From contig JAHWKZ010000061.1 of assembly GCA_019347645.1 (NCBI GenBank), positions 1 to 8,737 on the forward strand: a stretch of 8,737 bases of DNA. Reading direction: 5' to 3'. Shown here in pieces: positions 1-5,318 of the stretch. Made by a program: the position numbers and the translations under genes. The first letter of the stretch is position 1. Every line of letters starts with the position of its first letter. Under the pieces are notes generated by a model that ran no database searches, was not told the DNA's origin, and saw only the letters and a list, made by a program, of their open reading frames with translations. This stretch comes from Gemmatimonadota bacterium. GTDB taxonomy: Bacteria; Gemmatimonadota; Gemmatimonadetes; JACCXV01; JAHWKZ01.

Positions 1-704
1 ATCTCGCCGTTGGCGTAGCGGGCTCCCTGCTGATAGAGGGCGGAGTTCGCCGACCCGGTGTTGATGATCGAGTTCGTGCTCCGGCCGAAGACCATCCCGG
101 GGCCGCCGGTGGCCAGCATCACGGCGTCGCCCGGGAACGCCCGGATCTTGAGCGAGGCGAGATCCATGGCCACGATCCCCCGCCCGACGCCGTTCCCGTC
201 GCGGACGGCGCGGAGGAACTCCCACCCCTCGTACTTGCTGACGAGACCCTCGTCCTCGTAACGCCGGACCTGCTGGTCGAGCGCGTACATGAGCTGCTGT
301 CCGGTGGTGGCGCCGGCGTAGGCGGTGCGGTGGACCTTGGTGCCCCCGAAGCGGCGGAAGTCGAGGCGTCCCTCGGGGGTGCGGTTGAAAGCCACCCCCA
401 TGCGGTCGTAGAGGTAGATGATGTCCGGGGCGGCCTCCGTCATCTCCTTGACCGGCGGCTGGTTGGCCAGGAAGTCGCCGCCGTAGACCGTGTCGTCGAG
501 GTGGATCCACGGGCTGTCGCCCTCGCCCTTGGTATCCACCGCGCCGTTGATCCCTCCCTGCGCGCAGACCGAATGGCTCCTCGAGACGCGCACCAGGCTG
601 AACAGGTCGACGGGATGCCCCCGCTCGGCGATCCGGATCACGGTCATCAGGCCGGCCAGTCCGCCCCCGACCACGATGAATCGCGGGGTCTCGTCGGCGT
701 TCAC
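1..704 (-). CDS. sdhA: Succinate dehydrogenase / fumarate reductase flavoprotein subunit, N-terminal part
   Basis: Catalytic FAD subunit of complex II, which oxidises succinate to fumarate on the cytoplasmic face of the membrane. The first 234 residues are present and the rest lies beyond position 1. A Rossmann FAD-binding motif (IVVGGGLAGL) is at residues 10-19. The FAD-linking segment RSHSVCAQGGIN places the covalently bound histidine at about residue 44. The stretches GEGDSPW, YGGDFLANQPP, RRFGGT, HRTAYAGATTGQQ and ATGGPG follow the Bacillus subtilis SdhA type closely, rather than the E. coli type. I chose GTG at 704-702 because GAGG sits 5 nt upstream; GTG at 710 is the alternative. The start lies 7 nt after the sdhC stop, so the two are cotranscribed, and sdhB probably follows outside the window. 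Identity is near certain; the exact start is less so. Confidence 0.95.
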   Translation of the reverse strand, partial: MNADETPRFIVVGGGLAGLMTVIRIAERGHPVDLFSLVRVSRSHSVCAQGGINGAVDTKGEGDSPWIHLDDTVYGGDFLANQPPVKEMTEAAPDIIYLYDRMGVAFNRTPEGRLDFRRFGGTKVHRTAYAGATTGQQLMYALDQQVRRYEDEGLVSKYEGWEFLRAVRDGNGVGRGIVAMDLASLKIRAFPGDAVMLATGGPGMVFGRSTNSIINTGSANSALYQQGARYANGE

Positions 705-711
705 CTCCACC

Positions 712-1359
712 TCACCGGATGAAGGCCCAGATCGCCGCCAGCGAGACCGCGAGCACCAGCGCGCCGAACACCGCCGCCACCTTCGCCGCGACCACCCGGG
801 CCCGGGTGCCGACCACCAGGCCCCACGTCAGCAGGAACGTCCGCAGCCCGTTGGCGAAATGGAACGAGACCGCCACCAGCCCCACCACGTAGAAGGCGAC
901 CCAACCGGGTTCGGCGAAGATCCGCGCCATCATCTCGAATTCGATCGGTGTCCCGTACAGGTAGTTCGCCAGCCGGGTCTGCCAGAAATGCCAGCCGATG
1001 AAGATCAGCGAAACGATCCCGCTCCACCGCTGGAGCCAGTACATCTCGTTGTTCGCGTAGGTGTACTGCAGCGGGTTGGGCTTGCCGGTGGCGTGGATGT
1101 AGATGCCGTAGATCGAGTGGTACAGGATCGGAGCCCAGATCAGCGGGATCTCGATCAGGATCAGGTAGGGGAGGCTCTCGAGGAACTCCGCGACCTCGTC
1201 GTACGTCTCCGCCCCGCTGGCGGCGAACGAGTTGATCCCGAGATGGATGATCACGTAGAGGCCGATCGGGAGGATCCCGGTCAGCGAGTGGAGGCGGCGG
1301 AGCCAGAAGGTGCGGCGGTCGATGGACGTTGCGGATGAGTGTCGTTCAGCCCGTGCCAC
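712..1359 (-). CDS. sdhC: Succinate dehydrogenase cytochrome b558 subunit (di-heme membrane anchor)
   Basis: Membrane anchor of complex II that carries two b-type hemes and passes electrons from the SdhA/SdhB head to quinone. The 215-residue protein has five hydrophobic segments at about 27-47, 66-88, 107-130, 153-178 and 190-212, matching the single-polypeptide anchor of the B. subtilis type (about 202 residues). All four expected axial heme histidines are visible: H39 (in IIHLGIN), H81 (LYHSIYG), H124 (GWHFW) and H167 (SFHFANG). They correspond to H28, H70, H113 and H155 of B. subtilis SdhC. Other family signatures are RRLHSLTG near the N-terminus and YGIYI after H81. The family typically uses menaquinone; that this one does is an inference. 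It starts with GTG behind a strong ribosome binding site and ends 7 nt before sdhA. Confidence 0.96.
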   Translation of the reverse strand: MARAERHSSATSIDRRTFWLRRLHSLTGILPIGLYVIIHLGINSFAASGAETYDEVAEFLESLPYLILIEIPLIWAPILYHSIYGIYIHATGKPNPLQYTYANNEMYWLQRWSGIVSLIFIGWHFWQTRLANYLYGTPIEFEMMARIFAEPGWVAFYVVGLVAVSFHFANGLRTFLLTWGLVVGTRARVVAAKVAAVFGALVLAVSLAAIWAFIR

Positions 1360-1363
1360 CTCG

Positions 1364-1373
1364 CCTCCCTCCT
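1364..1373 (-). promoter_or_regulatory. Strong ribosome binding site of sdhC
   Basis: The minus strand reads AGGAGGGAGG ending 4 nt before the GTG start at 1359. It holds two overlapping Shine-Dalgarno cores (AGGAGG 8 nt and GGAGG 4 nt from the start). This settles the GTG as the sdhC start and suggests efficient initiation despite the non-ATG codon. Confidence 0.8.
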
Positions 1374-1429
1374 GCTCGAGGGGCGCTCAAGACGGTGCAG
1401 ATCGTGGAAATCGTGAGGAAGGCATCCGA

Positions 1430-1461
1430 GGCGTGGGCCGCGTGCGAAGCACGGCCACGCC
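1430..1461 (-). other. GC-rich hairpin in the mdh-sdhC gap
   Basis: Arms GGCGTGG (1430-1436) and CCACGCC (1455-1461) pair over 7 bp. Inside them CGTGC (1441-1445) pairs with GCACG (1449-1453) over 5 bp around a 3-nt loop, with a small asymmetric internal loop between the stems. No T-tract follows on the minus strand, so it is not a standard intrinsic terminator. It lies about 70 nt upstream of sdhC and could act as a transcript-end stabiliser, a processing site or a weak terminator. Confidence 0.45.
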
Positions 1462-1482
1462 GCAGGCGTCCTGAGGAGCGAT

Positions 1483-1513
1483 GGCCGCGAGACGCGCCAT
1501 TTTCAGCGCGGCC
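1483..1513 (-). terminator. Hairpin directly after the mdh stop (possible weak terminator)
   Basis: GGCCGCG (1483-1489) and CGCGGCC (1507-1513) can form a 7-bp stem starting right after the mdh stop codon, with a 17-nt loop. An alternative short stem CGCGC/GCGCG lies inside. There is no run of T after it, so termination is uncertain. The 154-nt gap between mdh and sdhC shows no clear -35/-10 pair, so sdhCA may still be transcribed from upstream. Confidence 0.3.
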
Positions 1514-2452
1514 CTAGAGATTGAGCTTCGACATGGTTTCTTTCACGTGCGCCGCCGAGGCGTGAAGGGCTTTCCTCTCCTCCCCCGTCAGCTCGATCTC
1601 CACGATCTCCTTGATCCCCCCCGCCCCCAGCTTCACCGGCACCCCCACGTACACGTCGCTCAAGCCGTACTCGCCCTGCAGCCACACCGCGCAGGGCAGG
1701 ATCCGGTTGCGGTCGCGGAGGATCGACTCGGCCATCTCGACCACGGCCGCGGACGGCGCGTAGTAGGCGCTGCCGTCCCCCAGCAGCTCCACGATCTCGC
1801 CGCCTCCCTTGCGGGTCCGCTCCACCAGCGCCTCGATCCGCTCCTCGGACAGCAGGTGCGGGAGCGGGATGCCGGCCACGGTGGAGTATCGGGGCAGCGG
1901 CACCATGGAGTCGCCGTGGCCGCCGAGCACGAAGGCGGAGACGTCGCGGACGGAGACTTCGAGCTCCATGGCGATGAACGAGCGGAAGCGCGCGGTGTCG
2001 AGCACGCCCGCCATCCCGATGATGCGCTTGCGGTCGAAGCCGGTGGTCTTCAGAGCCACGTAGCTCATCACGTCGAGGGGATTCGACACGACCAGCACGA
2101 TCGCGTGCGGGCACCGCTCGCGGATTTCGTCGCTGACGCCCTGGACGATGTCGGTGTTCTTCCGGAGCAGGTCGTCCCGGCTCATGCCGGGCTTCCGGGG
2201 GAGCCCGGCGGTCACCACGACGACGTCGCTCCCCTCGGTGAGAGCGTAGTCGGTGCCGCCGGTCAGGCGGGTGTCGTATCCGACGACCGGGGCGGCCTCC
2301 CACAGATCGAGCGCCTTGCCCCGGGGCATCCCCTCGACGATGTCGATCAGGACGACCTCGTTGGCGAGGCCGAGCTCGGCGAGCCGCTGGGCCGTCGTCG
2401 CGCCGACGTGGCCCGCGCCGACGACGGTGATCTTGACGCGGCCGCTAGCCAC
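1514..2452 (-). CDS. mdh: Malate dehydrogenase (LDH-like, NAD-dependent)
   Basis: Cytoplasmic TCA-cycle enzyme converting malate and NAD+ to oxaloacetate and NADH. The 312-residue length is typical of the LDH-like bacterial MDH group. The nucleotide-binding motif VVGAGHVGA is at residues 10-18, with D37 at the end of beta-2, which suits NAD rather than NADP. The mobile loop carries R86 and R92 (LPRKPGMSRDDLL); an Arg at the R86 position is the usual mark of malate specificity over lactate. The catalytic pair is D152 (in VLDTARF, followed by substrate-binding R155) and H179 (GGHGDSMVPL). The start is GTG at 2452-2450, immediately after the rpmA TGA (TGAGTG), with GAAGG 4 nt upstream inside the end of rpmA. 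This implies translational coupling with the ribosomal gene. Placement ahead of sdhCA groups two TCA steps together. Confidence 0.95.
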   Translation of the reverse strand: MASGRVKITVVGAGHVGATTAQRLAELGLANEVVLIDIVEGMPRGKALDLWEAAPVVGYDTRLTGGTDYALTEGSDVVVVTAGLPRKPGMSRDDLLRKNTDIVQGVSDEIRERCPHAIVLVVSNPLDVMSYVALKTTGFDRKRIIGMAGVLDTARFRSFIAMELEVSVRDVSAFVLGGHGDSMVPLPRYSTVAGIPLPHLLSEERIEALVERTRKGGGEIVELLGDGSAYYAPSAAVVEMAESILRDRNRILPCAVWLQGEYGLSDVYVGVPVKLGAGGIKEIVEIELTGEERKALHASAAHVKETMSKLNL

Positions 2453-2710
2453 TCAGCCTTCGGCGACGACCGAGACGAGCTTCCGGTCCCGGCCCCTGCG
2501 CTCGAACTGCACGACCCCGTCGCTGGTCGCGAACAGGGTGTCGTCCTTGCCCCGGCCGACGTTCAGCCCGGGATGGAACTTCGTGCCTCGCTGCCGCACC
2601 AGGATGTTCCCGGCGCGGACGTGCTCGCCGCCGAACTTCTTGATCCCGAGCCGCTGGCCCGGGGAGTCGCGCCCGTTCCGGGTGGACCCCATTCCCTTCT
2701 TGTGCGCCAT
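2453..2710 (-). CDS. rpmA: 50S ribosomal protein L27
   Basis: Large-subunit protein whose N-terminus reaches the peptidyl transferase centre and helps position tRNA. At 85 residues it has the normal length. It begins MAHKKGMGSTRNGRDS, followed by the conserved GQRLGIKKFGG and the IRQRGTKFHPG-like segment (here LVRQRGTKFHPG). There is no N-terminal pre-sequence of the kind cleaved by Prp in Firmicutes, which argues against that phylum. GGGAGG stands 5 nt before the ATG. It lies 30 nt after rplU and abuts mdh with no spacer. Confidence 0.97.
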   Translation of the reverse strand: MAHKKGMGSTRNGRDSPGQRLGIKKFGGEHVRAGNILVRQRGTKFHPGLNVGRGKDDTLFATSDGVVQFERRGRDRKLVSVVAEG

Positions 2711-2740
2711 CTCTTCCTCCCTGTTCCGATCTCGTCGCGC

Positions 2741-3205
2741 TTACTCTTCGTCCTTGTGCGAGCGGGTCTTGTGGATCGAGAGCCCCCGCTCGGTGTCGTA
2801 CTCGTTGCCGCAGACGTCGCAGGCGAAGGAGCCCGCCTCGCGCACGTCCCCGTCCGAGCCCGAGTCGGCGGTGGCCTCCTCGCCGACCTTCTCGTCGATG
2901 GAGACGCCGGTGATCCGGAGCTCGGTGAAGTTCTGGCGGTGGCCGGTCTTCCGGCGGTACCGCTTCCGCCGCTTCATCTTGAAGACGGTGATCTTCTTCC
3001 CCCGGCCGTGCTTGACGATCTCGGCCTTCACCGTCGCCCCCTCCACCGTCGGGCTGCCGACGTGCATGGAATCCGGGCCGGCCGCGTAGAGGACCCGGTC
3101 GAAGGTGACCTCGTCGCCGGGCTCGCCCTCGAGCGACGGGACGCGGATCGTCCTTTCCGGGGCAACCGTGAACTGCTTGCCGCCCGTCTCGATGATGGCA
3201 CGCAT
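2741..3205 (-). CDS. rplU: 50S ribosomal protein L21 with C-terminal C2H2 zinc-finger extension
   Basis: Large-subunit ribosomal protein that binds 23S rRNA. Residues 1-103 form a complete L21 domain: MRAIIETGGKQF at the start, then the basic segment KMKRRKRYRRKTGHRQ (76-91) and the end ELRITGV (95-101). L21 usually ends there at about 103 residues, but this protein has 154. Residues 104-126 are an acidic, flexible-looking linker. Residues 127-150 match the classical C2H2 zinc finger: F127, C129-x2-C132, Y136, L142, H145-x4-H150, with 12 residues between C132 and H145. The tail is KDEE. The frame is unbroken and the stop TAA is 30 nt before rpmA, so this is a true extension and not readthrough into another gene. 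The start ATG has a purine-rich GAGAGAGA 3 nt upstream. L21 identity is certain; zinc binding is inferred from the motif. Confidence 0.96.
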   Translation of the reverse strand: MRAIIETGGKQFTVAPERTIRVPSLEGEPGDEVTFDRVLYAAGPDSMHVGSPTVEGATVKAEIVKHGRGKKITVFKMKRRKRYRRKTGHRQNFTELRITGVSIDEKVGEEATADSGSDGDVREAGSFACDVCGNEYDTERGLSIHKTRSHKDEE

Positions 3206-3226
3206 GGATCTCTCTCGATTCGGATG

Positions 3227-3250
3227 AAAAAAAAAGCCAGGAAATGCCTG
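3227..3250 (-). terminator. Short hairpin plus T9 tract in the rplU leader
   Basis: On the minus strand CAGG (3250-3247), a 5-nt loop and CCTG (3241-3238) are followed after 2 nt by nine T residues (3235-3227). The layout is that of an intrinsic terminator, but the 4-bp stem is weak. It sits 22 nt before the rplU start and downstream of a likely promoter, so it could end rng transcripts partly or serve as an attenuator in the L21 leader. Confidence 0.35.
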
Positions 3251-3264
3251 CTACGAAGGGCCTG

Positions 3265-3294
3265 AAACTACCCTCCGGCGGGCCGCTGTGTCAA
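3265..3294 (-). promoter_or_regulatory. Candidate promoter for rplU-rpmA-mdh
   Basis: TTGACA (3294-3289, a full match to the -35 consensus) is followed after 18 nt by TAGTTT (3270-3265, 3 of 6 matches to TATAAT). Transcription would start near 3258, giving a leader of about 55 nt. It lies between rng and rplU, so the ribosomal genes could be transcribed apart from rng. The -10 is poor, hence moderate confidence. Confidence 0.45.
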
Positions 3295-3322
3295 CCGCGC
3301 CGGGCGGCGCGGGACGCGCGCC

Positions 3323-4864
3323 TCACCCGGCCAGATCGAGCTTCAGGGGGCGCTGCGACGGCATCGCGAACAGCTCGAAGTCGTCGCGGTGCAGCAGGGG
3401 GTCGTCCCGGATCTGGATGTCGATCCCGAAGTTCTCCTCCAATCGCTGGATCGTCTCCTTCTCGCCTTCGAGGACGTAGAGCGCGACCGCCGGGTGGAGG
3501 CGCACCTGGACCTTCTTCTCCCGACCGTCGATGCCCACCCGACGAAGCTGCCGCTCCACCTTCCGGGCGATGGCGGAGAAGGTGAGCACGCGTCCCGTGC
3601 CCGCGCACTCCTCGCAGATCTCGGTGGCGGTCTGGTAGAGGCTCGGGCGCCGGCGCTGACGGGTCATCTCGATCAGCCCGAGCTCGCTCACCTCGAACGC
3701 CTTGGTCTTGGCCCGGTCGCGGCCGAGCCAGGTCTTGAGCTCGTGGAGGACCTTCTTGCGGTTGGCCTGCACCTCCATGTCGATGAAGTCGATGACGATG
3801 ATCCCGCCGATGTCTCGCAGCCGGAGCTGCCGGGCGACCTCGCGGGCCGCCTCCAGGTTCGTTCGGAGGATGGTGGCCTCGGGGTCCTTCTTGCCCGTGT
3901 ACCGGCCCGTGTTGACGTCGATCGAGGTCAGCGCCTCGGTCGGCTCGACCACGATCGATCCGCCCGACTTCAACCGCACCTGACGCTGCATCGCGGCCTC
4001 GATCTCCACCTCGATCCCTTCGGCGTCGAAGAGCGGGATGCGCTCGGTGTAGAGCTTCACCCGATCGAGCAGCTCCGGAGAGACCTTCTTCAGGTACTTG
4101 CGGATCTGGTTGGAGAGGTTGCGGTCGTCGATGACGAGACGGTCGACCTTGTCGCTGAAGACGTCGCGGATCAGGCCGCTGGTGAGCTCGGCCTCCTGGT
4201 GGAGCAGCGTCGGGGCCTTGGAACGACCGGCCTTGCTCTTCACCTTGTTCCAGGTATCGACGAGACGGCGCACCTCGCGCTCGAACTCCTCCTTCGTCGT
4301 CTCCTCACCGGCGGTCCGTACGATGACGCCGCCCTCCTTCGGCTTGACGTTCTGGAGGATCTGGCGCAGCCGGCTGCGCTCGGAGCGCTCGTCGATCTTG
4401 CGGCTGATCCCGATGTGGTCGACACCGGGCATGAAGACGAGGAACCGACCGGGCAACGAGAGCTGACCGGTCAGCCGGGGGCCCTTGGTGGAGATCGCCT
4501 CCTTGGTGACCTGCACCAGGATCTCCTGGCCACGCTTCAGGACGTCCTGGATCGGCGGACCGTTGCTCGACCGGCGACGACCGCGGCGGCCGCGGCCGTT
4601 GTCCTCCTCCTCGTCGTCCTCATCGCCCGCGTAGTTCTTCGAGGCGAGGTCGGAGACGTGGAGGAAGCCGCTCTTCTCCATCCCGATGTCGATGAACGCC
4701 GATTGCATGCCGGGGAGGACCGCGGTGACGAGGCCCTTGTAGATATCCCCGACGTGGCGCTCCTCCTCCTCGCGGTCGAGCAGCAGCTCGACGAGCTGCT
4801 CGTCCTCGAGGATGGCCACGCGGGTTTCCTTGGGGGTGACGTTGACGAGGATCTCGCGCTTCAC
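3323..4864 (-). CDS. rng: Ribonuclease G (RNase E/G family endoribonuclease)
   Basis: Single-strand endoribonuclease that cuts AU-rich RNA in rRNA maturation and mRNA decay. The 513-residue protein is close to E. coli RNase G (489) and lacks the long C-terminal degradosome scaffold of RNase E. An S1-like RNA-binding domain spans about 37-125 (GDIYKG, LPGMQSAFIDIG, FLHVSDL). It is interrupted at about 80-103 by an acidic run and then an Arg-rich run. The 5'-sensor/RNase H-like region follows (GRFLVFMPGVDHIGISRKI at 139-157). The DNase I-like catalytic domain has the metal-binding aspartates D316 (SIDVNTG) and D359 (VIDFIDME). The zinc-link cysteines are C417 and C420 (ICEECAGTG). It starts with GTG, with GAGG 5 nt upstream. 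Its position ahead of rplU-rpmA is common in bacteria. A structured leader of about 400 nt precedes it. Confidence 0.95.
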   Translation of the reverse strand: MKREILVNVTPKETRVAILEDEQLVELLLDREEEERHVGDIYKGLVTAVLPGMQSAFIDIGMEKSGFLHVSDLASKNYAGDEDDEEEDNGRGRRGRRRSSNGPPIQDVLKRGQEILVQVTKEAISTKGPRLTGQLSLPGRFLVFMPGVDHIGISRKIDERSERSRLRQILQNVKPKEGGVIVRTAGEETTKEEFEREVRRLVDTWNKVKSKAGRSKAPTLLHQEAELTSGLIRDVFSDKVDRLVIDDRNLSNQIRKYLKKVSPELLDRVKLYTERIPLFDAEGIEVEIEAAMQRQVRLKSGGSIVVEPTEALTSIDVNTGRYTGKKDPEATILRTNLEAAREVARQLRLRDIGGIIVIDFIDMEVQANRKKVLHELKTWLGRDRAKTKAFEVSELGLIEMTRQRRRPSLYQTATEICEECAGTGRVLTFSAIARKVERQLRRVGIDGREKKVQVRLHPAVALYVLEGEKETIQRLEENFGIDIQIRDDPLLHRDDFELFAMPSQRPLKLDLAG

Positions 4865-4910
4865 GAGAGCCTCGGGGCGAAGCTGGGCATGATGTAATGT
4901 CTCCAGGCGG

Positions 4911-4935
4911 GCGTCCGGGACGAGGCCCCGGACGC
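4911..4935 (-). other. 9-bp hairpin in the rng leader, near the start codon
   Basis: GCGTCCGGG (4911-4919) and CCCGGACGC (4927-4935) form a perfect 9-bp stem with a 7-nt loop. It ends 46 nt upstream of the rng start. No T-tract follows on the minus strand, so it is not a classic terminator. As RNA it would be very stable and is a candidate control element for rng. Confidence 0.5.
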
Positions 4936-5008
4936 GAGCCCTCAGGCCACTAGCCCTCGGCGTCCTCGACCGCGGATCCCGTCGTCAGGCGCGGGGCGGC
5001 GGGCGACG

Positions 5009-5027
5009 GACCCGGCGCAGCCGGGTC
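5009..5027 (-). other. 8-bp triloop hairpin in the rng leader
   Basis: GACCCGGC (5009-5016), a 3-nt loop and GCCGGGTC (5020-5027) form a perfect GC-rich stem. With the hairpin at 4911-4935 it gives the leader two strong, separated structures. Confidence 0.4.
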
Positions 5028-5226
5028 GATCCGGATGTAGAGGGGATGGACGGTGCGACGAGGAGCGTCGGCCGTGGCGATGATGGCTCACGTTGATCAG
5101 TCCTTCGCGGCGGCGCGCTCCGGAACGCGGGCCTCGCCCGAACGGACCGCTCCGCCGTCACGAAAATCGTGGTACGTTTCGGGGCCCCGCCGTGGGTCTC
5201 GCGGGAGGTCCCGGACGAAAAAACCT

Positions 5227-5268
5227 GTCGGCCGATATCCCTGTGCCGATATATGAGGGTCGGCCGAT
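5227..5268. repeat. Repeated GTCGGCCGAT boxes at the rng promoter
   Basis: GTCGGCCGAT occurs at 5227-5236 and again at 5259-5268, 32 bp apart, about three helical turns. A related copy, GCCGATAT, is at 5245-5252, matching 5231-5238. Each outer copy contains the 8-bp palindrome TCGGCCGA. One box covers the predicted transcription start and the other lies about 30 bp downstream, a typical repressor-operator layout. In RNA the two palindromes could instead pair with each other just ahead of the T6 tract at 5223-5218, resembling an attenuator. Confidence 0.45.
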
Positions 5269-5272
5269 CCTG

Positions 5273-5301
5273 AATATACCCAGTTCGATGCCGCCACTCA
5301 A
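5273..5301 (-). promoter_or_regulatory. Predicted sigma70-type promoter for rng
   Basis: TTGAGT (5301-5296, 4 of 6 consensus matches) and TATATT (5278-5273, 5 of 6) are separated by exactly 17 nt. It lies in a local AT-rich patch that starts right after the protease gene stop at 5319. Transcription would begin near 5266, about 400 nt before the rng start codon. No closer promoter of similar quality is visible. Confidence 0.55.
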
Positions 5302-5318
5302 CCTTTTGTTCGACCCCC

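Larger units (their letters stand above)
4865..5318 (-). other. 454-nt gene-free leader region before rng
   Basis: I see no convincing gene here. A GTG-started frame on the minus strand (5297-5097, 66 codons) ends at TGA. The same frame has a second TGA three codons further on and then stays open to a TAG near 4950, with no usable start codon in that last part. A 9-codon frame (MPSFAPRLS) ends in a TGA overlapping the rng GTG start as GTGA, and could be a leader peptide or chance. The region does contain a promoter, repeated GCCGAT boxes, a T6 tract (5223-5218) and two strong hairpins, listed separately. This content fits a regulatory 5' leader for rng better than a gene. Confidence 0.5.

Noticed and set aside
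1481..3265. Long plus-strand open frame opposite mdh, rpmA and rplU
   Set aside because: It is the antisense shadow of well-identified genes in GC-rich DNA; its His/Asp/Arg/Leu-heavy composition matches no family.
4861..4890. Nine-codon leader peptide ending in the rng GTGA overlap
   Set aside because: Position is suggestive, but there is no clear ribosome site and so short a frame can occur by chance.
3389..4897. Long plus-strand open frame opposite rng
   Set aside because: Antisense shadow of RNase G, whose catalytic residues are clear on the minus strand.
4950..5297. Small minus-strand gene in the rng leader, or a broken one spanning two stops
   Set aside because: The frame has two TGA codons about 5091-5099 and no start after them. 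VHPLYIRIDP looks coding-like but too short to support a gene.
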